Below, piece after piece: positions 1-8,726 of a stretch of 64,000 bases of DNA. The stretch comes from Clostridiales bacterium (lineage in GTDB: Bacteria; Bacillota; Clostridia; Lachnospirales; Lachnospiraceae): positions 1-64,000 of the forward strand of contig JAHZAT010000024.1 of assembly GCA_019423795.1 (NCBI GenBank), written 5' to 3'. The position numbers and the translations under genes were made by a program. The notes below the pieces were generated by a model, which searched no databases, was not told the DNA's origin, and worked only from the letters and a program-made list of their open reading frames with translations. Position 1 is the first letter of the stretch; each line of letters opens with the position of its first letter.

Positions 1-21
1 AAATTCAAATTTTTCTATCGA

Positions 22-1488
22 CTAATCATCATTTTCTTCCAACATTTTCCTTAATTCCACCAGATTCTTATGAATCTCCACCTCTAATTCCTCAATATCT
101 TTCAATATTTCCTCTGTTGGTGGATATTCTACTGGAATATACTCGATTTCTTTATATTTATTGATAGAGAGATCATAGTCATTTTCAACAATTTCTTCTT
201 TTGGCACAAAAAAAGACTGTTCTGTTCGTTTTCTTTCTTCTTCCTTTTCTAGATTCTGGTATCTCTCAATGATATCTGGAATATCATTTTCCTCGATTTC
301 CTGACGTTTATCATCTAAGGTTCTTCCATCAGCTTTCATATCATAAAACCAAACTTTATCCGTACCACCTGCCCCTGTCTTTGTGAACAGTAAGATTGCT
401 GTGGATACTCCTGCATATGGTTTGAAAACTCCAGATGGCATAGAAATCACTGCATTTAATTTGTGATTTTCAATTAATTCTTTTCGAATTGCTTTATGTG
501 CACGGCTGCTTCCAAATAATACTCCATCTGGTACGATAACTGCTGCCCTTCCTCCAATTTTCATGATGCGAAGGAATAAAACAAGGAATAATAATTCTGT
601 TTTCTTTGTTTTTGCAACCTTTAAAAGATCTGCTGATACTCCATCATAATCTAAACTTCCTTTAAATGGTGGATTGGCAAGAATTAATGAATACTTTTCT
701 TTGTCTGTATTCATCTCTGACAAGCTGTCCTTATATTCAATATTTGGATCATCAACCCCATGAAGCAGCATATTCATTGCACCGATTCGAAGCATCGTTC
801 GGTCCATATCAAATCCATAAAACATCTCATGATTAAAATGTTCTCTTTGTTCTGCATTCAAGAATAAATCTTGATGATTTTTACGCAAATACTGCTGTGC
901 TTCCATTAGGAATCCTGCTGATCCCATTGCTGGATCGCAGATGATATCCGATGGTACTGGTTTTACCAGTTCTACCATCATCTGAATGATATGTCTTGGT
1001 GTTCGGAATTGTCCGTTCTTTCCTGCACTTTCCAATTTTGACAGCAGGTATTCATATAAATCTCCTTTGCTGTCTCCTTCCAGATTTAACCCGTCAATTC
1101 CATCGATTACTTTGGTAAGTAACGCTGGTGTTGGAATCTTGAAGATTGCATCTCCCATATATTTGCTGTAGGCAGATTCTCCATCTGGATGTAGATTCTT
1201 AATGAATGGAAATACTCCATTCATCATCAGATCATAAATCTCATTCGCATCTCCCAGATTCTTAAATTTGCTCCAACGATACTGCTGACAATCGGCTGGA
1301 AAGATTCCTTCATATGGAATTCCTAAAATATTCGCATCTCTTTCTTTTCTGGTCTCTACTTCATCTAACTGTTTGATAAATAATAGATAGTTAAACTGTT
1401 CGATAACTTCCAATGGATTTGTAATTCCACCTGTCCAGAAAATCTCCCAAATCTTATCTACTTTGTTCTTTAATTCACCCGTAATCAT
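22..1488 (-). CDS. hsdM: Type I restriction-modification DNA methyltransferase subunit HsdM
   Basis: N6-adenine methyltransferase subunit of a type I restriction-modification complex. It methylates the target with HsdS and joins HsdR for cleavage. The 488-residue protein has an N-terminal HsdM helical domain (about 1-130), SAM-binding motif I DPAMGSAGF at about 185-193 and catalytic motif IV NPPF at about 272-275. ATG start is preceded by GAGG. The gene ends 21 bases from the window edge, so hsdS and hsdR are expected to the left but are not visible. It lies 27 bases downstream of the lysR gene in the same direction, which is unusual for an RM locus and may be chance. Length is normal for the family. 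Confidence 0.94.
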   Translation of the reverse strand: MITGELKNKVDKIWEIFWTGGITNPLEVIEQFNYLLFIKQLDEVETRKERDANILGIPYEGIFPADCQQYRWSKFKNLGDANEIYDLMMNGVFPFIKNLHPDGESAYSKYMGDAIFKIPTPALLTKVIDGIDGLNLEGDSKGDLYEYLLSKLESAGKNGQFRTPRHIIQMMVELVKPVPSDIICDPAMGSAGFLMEAQQYLRKNHQDLFLNAEQREHFNHEMFYGFDMDRTMLRIGAMNMLLHGVDDPNIEYKDSLSEMNTDKEKYSLILANPPFKGSLDYDGVSADLLKVAKTKKTELLFLVLFLRIMKIGGRAAVIVPDGVLFGSSRAHKAIRKELIENHKLNAVISMPSGVFKPYAGVSTAILLFTKTGAGGTDKVWFYDMKADGRTLDDKRQEIEENDIPDIIERYQNLEKEEERKRTEQSFFVPKEEIVENDYDLSINKYKEIEYIPVEYPPTEEILKDIEELEVEIHKNLVELRKMLEENDD

Positions 1489-1515
1489 CTTACTTCCTCT
1501 TCTTCGTTTTCATTT

Positions 1516-2415
1516 TTATTGTACATGTCTCTTCAACGCTTCCAGATAAATTGCCCCAAGTCTGCTAGGTTTTGTCTTCTTATGTGTCACATACCCAATA
1601 TGCATCTCGCCTTCTTCTGCAAGCGGAACTGCGATAATATTCTCTCCATTTAATTCCTTGTCGATCACACCGCTGCTGATCGTATATCCATTTAATCCGA
1701 TCAATAAATTAAACAGGGTTGCCCTGTCTCTGACTCGGATGTTCTTTGAACGTACTTCCGTACTGAACATCTCTTCAGAATAATAGAAAGAATTATGTTC
1801 TCCCTGCTCAAATGACAGATATGGATAATCTTGTAAGTCTTCCATTGTCACTTGATCTTTCTGTGCCAGTGGATTCTTGTCACAAATAAAAATATGTGGT
1901 CTTGCCACAAATAATTCTGTAAATTTGAGATCATTTGCTTTCATGATCTTCTCTAATACAGATGCGTTAAATTCATTGAGATATAAAATTCCAATCTCAC
2001 TTTTCATTCTTGCTACGTCATCGATGATCTCATAAGTCTGTGTCTCTCGCAGACTGAAATCATAATTTTCACTTCCATATTCTTTGATTAAGTCTACAAA
2101 TGCATTGACTGCAAAAGAATAGTGCTGTGTTGAAATGCAAAATTCCTGTTTCCCACCATTTTTATGTTTATATTTCTCTTCGATCAATGCCGCCTGTTCC
2201 AGCACCTGTCTTGCGTATCCGAGGAAAATCTCTCCTTCTCTGGATACATGAATTCCTTTGTTGGTGCGGTCAAAGATCGTGATCTGCATCTCTTTTTCCA
2301 GTTCCTTTAGGGCTTTTGTAAGACTTGGCTGTGAAACAAAAAGTTCTTCTGCCGCCTTACTGATCGTTCCGATCTCCGCGATTGTTACGACATATCTTAG
2401 TTGCTGTAATGTCAT
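1516..2415 (-). CDS. LysR-family transcriptional regulator
   Basis: Transcription factor with an N-terminal winged helix-turn-helix (about residues 1-60, including TISKAAEELFVSQPSLTKAL) followed by a periplasmic-binding-like effector domain, 299 residues in all, the standard LysR size. Such proteins usually respond to a small-molecule co-inducer and often control a divergent neighbour. Here the gene upstream of its start (on the right) is a broken esterase on the same strand, so the usual divergent target is missing. The ligand cannot be read from the sequence. ATG start with a weak GGAAG ribosome-binding site. Confidence 0.93.
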   Translation of the reverse strand: MTLQQLRYVVTIAEIGTISKAAEELFVSQPSLTKALKELEKEMQITIFDRTNKGIHVSREGEIFLGYARQVLEQAALIEEKYKHKNGGKQEFCISTQHYSFAVNAFVDLIKEYGSENYDFSLRETQTYEIIDDVARMKSEIGILYLNEFNASVLEKIMKANDLKFTELFVARPHIFICDKNPLAQKDQVTMEDLQDYPYLSFEQGEHNSFYYSEEMFSTEVRSKNIRVRDRATLFNLLIGLNGYTISSGVIDKELNGENIIAVPLAEEGEMHIGYVTHKKTKPSRLGAIYLEALKRHVQ

Positions 2416-2484
2416 CTTTTTCTTCCTTCTTTAGTCCTTTTTGTACCAATTATACAATAGATCATTTCATATGGCAAAGACTAG

Positions 2485-3044
2485 CTATTTCATGTATTTT
2501 TTGAAAAACTGCTCGATCAGACTTAATGTTGGTTCCACCAAAAGTATGGATGTCCATGATCTGCACCTTCTACCAGATAGAATGTGGCATCTTTTTCTTC
2601 TTCTTTTAACTTCTTATATAACTGAATGCTCTGATTTGGTGCTACCGTATCATCTGCTATTCCATGCATCATAAGAACTGGTGGTGATGGAAGTTCTTTT
2701 TTTACATAATTCATACATGTGATCTGGTCAGATAATTCTGGATGTTCGTAAACATTTTTACTGCCGATTTCTAATCCTTCCGGGCTGTCTGGCTCTCCTT
2801 GGTTTGGTGTTGTTGGAAAGTCTTCTTTGATTTTTACACAGCTTACACCATATAAATCTACAACTGCATTAACTTTGCAGGAATATTCTTTGTATACATC
2901 TGTATCCATGCAATTCATATCTGCCGTAAATGCTGTGATAAATGCCGTATTTCCACTGCTGGAATCTCCCATCAGGAAGATATTTTCCGGGTCAATCTTA
3001 GTTTGTATGTCCTCTAGTGTCATATTTTCTCCATTCCTGATCAT
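2485..3044 (-). pseudogene. Alpha/beta-hydrolase (acetyl-esterase type), truncated and frameshifted
   Basis: Remnant of an esterase-type alpha/beta hydrolase. The nucleophile elbow GDSSSGN and the acid/histidine region (MHGIADDTVAP, then GADHGHPYFW) are visible, but the N-terminal half with the HGG(G) oxyanion motif is absent. At the 3' end the open frame stops at 2523, just after HPYFWW. One added G in the preceding G run would restore the tail VEPTLSLIEQFFKKYMK, ending at the TAG at 2485-2487. It is therefore broken at both ends. The reading frame stays open a little upstream of the nominal ATG but overlaps the next gene. Confidence 0.85.
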
Positions 3045-3559
3045 CCACCAAGGTTGATCCTGTAGTTTCCATGATCTTTTAATAAAAATTGTTTTTGTAT
3101 AGAATCTTTGTCATATTCTGATTTCTTTCCATGTCCCTCTTCTTTTAATTTTACCTTAATTTGCAGATATTGTCTCTTTTTTATTGTTCTTATGTTAATT
3201 TTCAAGTCAATATCGCTTTGAAACCAGTCATTTGCTTTAAAATAATTAATCTGAATCGTTCCTTTTGATTTCTTATGATTGTCGATCAAAGGAATTCTTG
3301 CCTCACATGTTCCATACCCTGCATTCTCTTTATCCAGTTCTAAGTGCTTCTGCTTTGTGATATAAAATTTATCCATTGTTTTGGTACCTGTCATATAAGC
3401 ATGATCATAATCTATGCTCATAGTCTTCTGATATTCTTTTGTTGAATGAATTTTAACTTTTACATATGCAGCATTTCCACGAAAGTATGCAAATACAATC
3501 ACACAAGCTGCAACAAACAATATACCTATAATACCAACCACTACTTTTTTATTTTTCAT
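3041..3559 (-). CDS. Hypothetical membrane-anchored protein
   Basis: Unrecognised 172-residue protein. A short basic N-terminus (MKNKK) is followed by one hydrophobic segment (about residues 5-25) that could be a signal anchor. The remainder is polar and lysine-rich, so it is probably an extracytoplasmic domain tethered to the membrane. I choose the ATG at 3559 because GGAGGT lies 8 bases upstream; a longer reading from 3601 has no such site. Its end overlaps the hydrolase remnant by 4 bases. The next gene to the right is the large ABC permease, 70 bases away, so it could be the last gene of that operon. No function can be proposed. Confidence 0.6.
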   Translation of the reverse strand: MKNKKVVVGIIGILFVAACVIVFAYFRGNAAYVKVKIHSTKEYQKTMSIDYDHAYMTGTKTMDKFYITKQKHLELDKENAGYGTCEARIPLIDNHKKSKGTIQINYFKANDWFQSDIDLKINIRTIKKRQYLQIKVKLKEEGHGKKSEYDKDSIQKQFLLKDHGNYRINLGG

Positions 3560-3629
3560 CCTAAAACACCTCCATATGAATAGTTTATCATATGGAGGCA
3601 TCTTAGTTGCATCTTTATACTTATTTATT

Positions 3630-6359
3630 TTATTCGCGGTTCTTCAATGCATCGGAAAGTCCGACTTTATAAATTTTTCGCACTAACAGCTTATTAATTA
3701 CCAGATATGTAATAATAATTCCTGCATAGATCATCGCATATAACTGCCATGAAAAACTTAAATTCATACCACAGGCAATATTAGAAACCATCGCTGGATA
3801 CATCGCATCCATTAATTTCTTAGATAACGGAACACTGATCAACGCTCCAATTACGATCATATAAAAATTTCCATCGAGATAAAGCTTCTTAATCTCTTTC
3901 TTTCGGTATCCAAACACCTTCATCAATGCAATATTTTGTGCAGAGCGATCGATCATGACTTTGATCATCAGATACATAACAATTCCAAAGATTAAAACAG
4001 AAAGTCCAACAACCATTCCCATCATCGGTTTCATCATATTGATAAATATATCAGAGCTTTCCTCGATATTCTTTTTACTCGTCGTTGCATACAACTTTCC
4101 AGAGTCAATTGACAATTTCTTCTTTGATACGACCATGTTGTAATAGTCAGATGATGTCTGGAAAAGATCTCTCATGCTGTCAATATCCATAAATGCATAC
4201 AAACCAGATGAATATTGTGTAATATCCGCTACCTGGAATGCATAATCCATTTCTTCTTCCTCGTCAGACAATACAATAGAATCACCTTTTTTCAGATCAT
4301 ATTTCTGTGCCATTGCTGATGAGATCACGACTTTATTCTTTGCCTTAGGAAGGTCTTTGTCCTGACTGAAATATGGATTATCATTTTCCATTCCGATCAA
4401 AGAAATCTCCAGATCATATCCCCATATTTCTTTATGCAATCCCTTTACAAAGCAGGCGTCCCCTCCTTTTGGTACTTTTTTATCTGGATATTTGTAAGTA
4501 TACATATATTCAAACTTTGTATCTTTCTTATTTTCTTTACTGATATGATCACACATTGCATAGCAGTCCAGACCGATCATCATGACTAACAGTGCAATAA
4601 ACATTCCAAAGATTACCGTAAATCCAGCTCTTGACTCACGCAATAACTGTCTGATCCTGAATTTTGTAAGAAATGGCATATGACCCAGTTTGACTTTTGA
4701 AATATGCCCTTTCTTTTGTTCATTTCTTATCATGGAAAGTGCAGGTCTTGAAAGTTTCTTTCTTATAACAAAGTAGTTTACAATCACCGCAACCAATGGC
4801 GGCATAATGACTCCATAAACCAGAAGATAAACAAGAAGTTCCGGAGTTAACTCTGGTATAGAGAAATAATCGTAGCAATCCTGCATCTGTACTGGAATTC
4901 CCATCGGACTGTATCCAATGATTGTTCCAATCAGTCCTGCAATAAATGTTACGAAGACCGGAATTCTTAGATAACATTTTAAAAGCTGCTTTTTGTTTAC
5001 TCCCAATGCATATAATGTTCCGATAATGCTGCTTTCTTTCTCGATCCCATGAATGACAAAGACTGAAATCACATAGGTAAACAAGATCATGATGATCACA
5101 CCTGCCACAATTCCCGCAAGTTTATTAATGACCTGATCATCTGCAGCTGCTCCGATTCTTGTATTATCCGATGCTTTTAAAAACTGAGTCAGATTTGATG
5201 TTTCCATATCAAATGCTTTCATCAGTTCTTCTGTGCCTTCTTCTAGTTTATCCGTACCTTCTTTTAACTTATTGCTTCCATCCGATGCTTTCTTCACACC
5301 ATTGGTATATGCTTTGATTCCATCTCTGTATGTTTTTAATGCATCCAGCTGTTCTTTGGCTGATTCTAAGGATAATCTTGTCAATCCATCACTTGATTTT
5401 GCGATCAAATCTTTTAGAATACTTGCATAGTTATTTTCTGTCAGAGATGTTACTCCAAAGGATGCCAGCTGGCTTTCTGCTGTTTTTAAATATGCCTGAA
5501 AGATCTGATCGGCACCTTTTTGTAATGTTTCATTGTTTTCACTTAGTTTATTTAATCCGTCTGACATCTGGGTGCTTGCATCGGTCAGTTTTTTGATTCC
5601 ATCTTTGATGTCATCTTTCTTACCTGCAGTTTCTTTCCAGTAATCTTTAAAATATGGATCATCGACATCATCTGGGTTAAATGTGATCTTCTTTAATTTA
5701 TTTTTTAACTGTTTCTGGCTCATTGCACCATTTAATCGGTATGCATAGATGTATTCTTCAGATTGAATGCTGTTTTCATTGTCTTTTAGATTATCGTAAG
5801 CATCCTCTGTCACAAATGCAAGTCCAAACTGTTTGCTGTCTACAGTACTATCTGACAACTTTTCATAACATGCATCGTAGTCTGGAACTGATCCGATTCC
5901 TGTTACTTTATAGGAATCACCATCGATTGTGATCTTTGATCCTATTTTTAAGTTGTGTTCTAAAGCATATCGTTTTTCTACAACAACTTCGCTTGCTTTT
6001 TTTGCTAGTCGGCCTTGATCCAGATTAATTTTATCGACTTTTTTACGATTCTTAAAGATTCTCAGCTTGCTTCCATCTTTTTGTCTAAAGTCAAGATAGA
6101 ATGTCTCTTCTAATGTAATCCCTTTCTTTGTAAGGTTCTCTTTTTGTTTTGTCGTTAATGGCACAAACACCTGAAACTGTCCGTCTTCCAGTTTATGTTT
6201 CTTAGCCTGCTTTGCAGTTCCGTCAATAATCGTATCCGCTGCTCCGACTAAACTGATCACCAGATACATACTGATAATGATCAGAAAAGCAAGCGCAAGA
6301 TAGCGGAATTTATTTTCTTTTAAATCCCTCCATGCCCTTTTTCTCAATACTTTTTCCAT
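3630..6359 (-). CDS. ABC transporter permease, FtsX/MacB-like, with large extracytoplasmic coiled-coil domain
   Basis: Membrane component of an ABC system, 909 residues. A first transmembrane helix lies at about 20-40. A long extracytoplasmic region follows, containing a glycine/lysine/leucine-rich stretch (about 250-385; repeated SDGLNKL and EGTDKLEEGTEEL) typical of YhgE/Pip-like coiled coils. Then come an FtsX-type membrane block (about 415-545), a second extracytoplasmic domain and a C-terminal FtsX block (about 775-900). This two-FtsX layout belongs to MacB/BceB-like mechanotransducers or lipid/peptide exporters rather than importers. It starts immediately after the stop codon of its ATPase, so the two are translationally coupled. 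Substrate unknown. Confidence 0.9.
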   Translation of the reverse strand: MEKVLRKRAWRDLKENKFRYLALAFLIIISMYLVISLVGAADTIIDGTAKQAKKHKLEDGQFQVFVPLTTKQKENLTKKGITLEETFYLDFRQKDGSKLRIFKNRKKVDKINLDQGRLAKKASEVVVEKRYALEHNLKIGSKITIDGDSYKVTGIGSVPDYDACYEKLSDSTVDSKQFGLAFVTEDAYDNLKDNENSIQSEEYIYAYRLNGAMSQKQLKNKLKKITFNPDDVDDPYFKDYWKETAGKKDDIKDGIKKLTDASTQMSDGLNKLSENNETLQKGADQIFQAYLKTAESQLASFGVTSLTENNYASILKDLIAKSSDGLTRLSLESAKEQLDALKTYRDGIKAYTNGVKKASDGSNKLKEGTDKLEEGTEELMKAFDMETSNLTQFLKASDNTRIGAAADDQVINKLAGIVAGVIIMILFTYVISVFVIHGIEKESSIIGTLYALGVNKKQLLKCYLRIPVFVTFIAGLIGTIIGYSPMGIPVQMQDCYDYFSIPELTPELLVYLLVYGVIMPPLVAVIVNYFVIRKKLSRPALSMIRNEQKKGHISKVKLGHMPFLTKFRIRQLLRESRAGFTVIFGMFIALLVMMIGLDCYAMCDHISKENKKDTKFEYMYTYKYPDKKVPKGGDACFVKGLHKEIWGYDLEISLIGMENDNPYFSQDKDLPKAKNKVVISSAMAQKYDLKKGDSIVLSDEEEEMDYAFQVADITQYSSGLYAFMDIDSMRDLFQTSSDYYNMVVSKKKLSIDSGKLYATTSKKNIEESSDIFINMMKPMMGMVVGLSVLIFGIVMYLMIKVMIDRSAQNIALMKVFGYRKKEIKKLYLDGNFYMIVIGALISVPLSKKLMDAMYPAMVSNIACGMNLSFSWQLYAMIYAGIIITYLVINKLLVRKIYKVGLSDALKNRE

Positions 6360-7061
6360 TTACAGATCCTCCAGTAATTTGGCAGGTACTCTTGTTTCAT
6401 TTTCGTATTCTTCACTGATCTGGCCGTCTCTGATAATGATAACTTTATGTACCATGTCACGAATTGCGTTATTATGTGTTACGATCAGCATCGTTGTGCC
6501 GTATTGCTGGTTGATCTTCTCTAATAAGATCAAGATATCTTTGGATGTCTTAGAATCGAGTGCTCCTGTCGGTTCATCACAAAGAAGCAGTTTTGGATTC
6601 TTGATCAATGCCCTTGCGATTGCACAACGCTGCTGCTGTCCACCCGATAATTGTGCTGGAAATTTATCTTGATGTTCTGTCAATCCGAGCGTGTCTAACA
6701 ATTCATCCATATCTAATGGATCTTCCGTTAAAAACTGACAGATTTCTATATTTTCTTTCACCGTAAGATTTGGTACCAGATTATAAAACTGGAAGATAAA
6801 TCCTAGATTGGCTCTGCGGTATTCGGAGAGTTCATCGGCATTTAAGCCTGAGATTTCGTTTCCATCGACTTTAATGGAACCGGAATCCATGGTATCTAAT
6901 CCTCCGATACAGTTTAGCATTGTAGATTTTCCTGAACCGCTGCTTCCTTGGATAACACACATCTGTCCTTGTTCGATGTTAGTTGTAATTCCTTGTAATA
7001 CTTGATTGTAGCTTTCGCCTGATCCGAAGCTTTTTTTCATATCTTTTATCTCTAAATACAT
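6360..7061 (-). CDS. ABC transporter ATP-binding protein (LolD/MacB type)
   Basis: Cytoplasmic ATPase, 233 residues, partner of the FtsX-like permease encoded next to it. Walker A GSSGSGKST is at 39-47, the ABC signature LSGGQQQR at 138-145, and Walker B ending CDEPTGALD at about 161-169, followed by the H-loop (VTHNN). The sequence resembles the LolD/MacB/SalX class used in export, lipoprotein extraction and antimicrobial-peptide resistance. Its promoter lies about 70 bases upstream with a dyad over the start point (separate entry). Confidence 0.95.
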   Translation of the reverse strand: MYLEIKDMKKSFGSGESYNQVLQGITTNIEQGQMCVIQGSSGSGKSTMLNCIGGLDTMDSGSIKVDGNEISGLNADELSEYRRANLGFIFQFYNLVPNLTVKENIEICQFLTEDPLDMDELLDTLGLTEHQDKFPAQLSGGQQQRCAIARALIKNPKLLLCDEPTGALDSKTSKDILILLEKINQQYGTTMLIVTHNNAIRDMVHKVIIIRDGQISEEYENETRVPAKLLEDL

Positions 7062-7106
7062 CTATTATTTCCTCTCATTTTTAAAGTTAGTTTTTGCTAA
7101 TATTTA

Positions 7107-7131
7107 GTTAGTATCGTCTAACATCATTATA
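7107..7131 (-). promoter_or_regulatory. Promoter -10 and candidate operator for the ABC operon
   Basis: On the minus strand a TATAAT (7126-7131) is followed 3 bases later by GTTAG-ACGATA-CTAAC (7107-7122), a perfect 5-bp dyad with 6-base spacer that would cover the transcription start. The position suggests repression. No good -35 was found; a weak TAGAAA lies 17 bases upstream. The cognate repressor is not obvious in the window. Confidence 0.45.
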
Positions 7132-7157
7132 GCAAAAAAGAAAGCTGATTTCTATAT

Positions 7158-7570
7158 TTGTGCTTTAAAAGTTGTAGTTTGCGACGATAGTCTTTGGTTA
7201 ATGTGTCAGAAATAAGATAACAAGAAATATTTATAATATACCGGTGGCAACACGCAAATTTTAAGAACGTTTTTTACAAATCGCTTATCCGCGCCTGTTC
7301 CTTTGAAAACTCCCTCGCTGTGAGCCAAAATGCCCACAGCCATGGTCAAACATTCAACCACAGGGCGCTGCGAATTTGTAAAAAACGTACTTAAAATATG
7401 CTAATCGTTGCCACCGGTATATTATAAATATTTCTTGTTATCTTATTTCTGTCACATAAAGCGAAAGTCTATCGAAATCACTACAATATGTGTATGTTAA
7501 ACGATATTAGCTGATAATCTTTGTGCTCGTTAACGGAAGCTGAAAGGAATTTATCAACATCGATTTGCAA
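7158..7570 (-). repeat. Interspersed palindromic element, copy 1
   Basis: Read on the minus strand, this copy begins with the left module shared with the elements at 48.8 and 56.0 kb (TTCCGTTAACGAGCACAAAG, about 7527-7546). It continues through the conserved centre TAGTGATTTCGATAG (7473-7487), then a palindrome of about 290 bases, and ends with TCGCAAACTACAACTTTT (about 7162-7179), matching the right end of the other copies. It carries no intact gene. Its right end faces the ABC promoter rather than a gene stop codon, unlike the other three copies. Confidence 0.6.
7207..7451. repeat. Perfect 45-bp inverted repeat inside copy 1
   Basis: Bases 7207-7251 and 7407-7451 are exact reverse complements (45 of 45), starting CAGAAATAAG and ending CCGGTGGCAAC. 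Complementarity continues imperfectly outward to about 7183 and 7474 and inward (GTTTTTTACAAAT against ATTTGTAAAAAAC). The arms are therefore over 100 bases long around a GC-richer 85-base loop. This is far longer than a transcription terminator and could extrude as a cruciform. Confidence 0.9.
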
Positions 7571-7952
7571 CTTGGCAAACTGAAGTTTGGAAGGATCAGA
7601 AACACACAACGCCTCCCGTCTATGAAAACAAAAATTTTCAGCCAATATCGTACAACATACACTCTCCGTAGTGATTTGAATAGCCGTCCGTGTATATGAG
7701 AAAAACGAAATAATAGCATAGCAGATCCAGAACCATTGAAATTTTGCCGTCGTTTTGAACGGTTCGCAGCAAACTTGGTCGATTGTTTGAGCATCAAAGA
7801 CTACTGATTTTAGTATCCTTGAGTGCGAGTTATCGAAGGAAAGTTTGCGAATCAGCGACCGTTCAAAACGGCGAGCAAAATTTCTGGTCTGGATCTGCTA
7901 TGCTATTATTTCGTTTTTCTCATATACAATGAACGACTATCCAAATTAAAAT
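7560..7952 (+). repeat. Interspersed palindromic element, copy 2
   Basis: Plus-strand copy facing copy 1. The conserved centre ATATCGTACAACATACACTC and TAGTGATTTGAATAG (about 7644-7683) is followed by a palindrome and then by CAAATTAAAAT at 7942-7952. That end abuts the complement of the trpZ stop codon (7953-7955). The left module is diverged compared with the other copies. No open frame here looks like a gene. Confidence 0.55.
7692..7927. repeat. Perfect 40-bp inverted repeat inside copy 2
   Basis: Bases 7692-7731 and 7888-7927 are exact reverse complements (GTATATGAGAAAAACGAAAT and so on). The arms extend imperfectly outward (ATTTGAATAGCCGTCC against ATTTGGATAGTCGTTC) and inward (AAATTTTGC, CGTTTTGAACGG), giving a near-palindrome of roughly 270 bases. 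The arm sequence is unrelated to that of copy 1, although the flanking modules are shared. Confidence 0.9.
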
Positions 7953-8726
7953 TTAATTTCCACACTCAATACTGATCTGGTTAAACTGATCCAGAAGATC
8001 ATCAACAACTAATTTTGCTTTTTCTTCTCCAGCTTTATCAAGTACCGCATGTCCCTGATGCATCATAAGAATACGATTACCATATTCCACGGCATAACGC
8101 AGGTTATGTGTAACCATGATCGTTGTCAGATTCTTCTCTTTGACAACTTTTCCAGTAAGTTCCATGATCAGTTCTGCTGTCTTTGGATCAAGTGCAGCTG
8201 TATGTTCATCAAGAATTAAAATCTCGATTGGTGCCATTGTTGTCATAAGAAGTGCCATGGCCTGTCTCTGTCCTCCTGATAAGGAACCTACTTTGCTTCC
8301 CATCATATCTTCAAGTCCAAGTCCTAACTGGCTTAATAATTCTCTGTAATAATCAATTCTCTTCTTATTTGTACCAAATCCGAGTCCAAATTTCTTTCCT
8401 TTATTGTCTGCAAGAGACATATTTTCAAGGATTGTCATGGATGGACAGGTTCCCATAGCTGGATTTTGATATACACGTCCAATCTTTCTCTGTCTGATAT
8501 ATTCTTTTTGATGAGAAATATCTTCTCCATTTAAAATGATGTTTCCTGCTTCCGCTTCTAAGCTTCCACAGATCAGGTTTAACATGGATGTCTTTCCTGA
8601 ACCATTACTTCCGATCACAGAAATGAAATCTCCGTCATCTACCGTCAGATTGAAGTCTTTAAACAGGCAGACTTCATTGACTGTTCCGATATTATAATAT
8701 TTGTCGATATGTTTTAATTCAATCAT
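7953..8726 (-). CDS. trpZ: ABC importer ATP-binding protein, predicted tryptophan uptake
   Basis: ATPase of the amino-acid importer encoded by the three genes upstream of it in the operon, 257 residues. Walker A GSNGSGKTS is at 39-47, signature LSGGQRQA in the middle, and Walker B LILDEHTAALD, where His replaces the usual Pro of DEPT as is common in this family. The start ATG overlaps the permease stop (ATGA), so the subunits are translated together. Tryptophan as substrate is inferred from the T-box in front of the operon, not from the ATPase itself. Confidence 0.9.
   Translation of the reverse strand: MIELKHIDKYYNIGTVNEVCLFKDFNLTVDDGDFISVIGSNGSGKTSMLNLICGSLEAEAGNIILNGEDISHQKEYIRQRKIGRVYQNPAMGTCPSMTILENMSLADNKGKKFGLGFGTNKKRIDYYRELLSQLGLGLEDMMGSKVGSLSGGQRQAMALLMTTMAPIEILILDEHTAALDPKTAELIMELTGKVVKEKNLTTIMVTHNLRYAVEYGNRILMMHQGHAVLDKAGEEKAKLVVDDLLDQFNQISIECGN

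Noticed and set aside
7507..7797. 96-codon open frame on the minus strand
   Set aside because: It crosses both palindromic elements, has no ribosome-binding site and is composed of repeat sequence; the apparent peptide similarity lies in a different frame.
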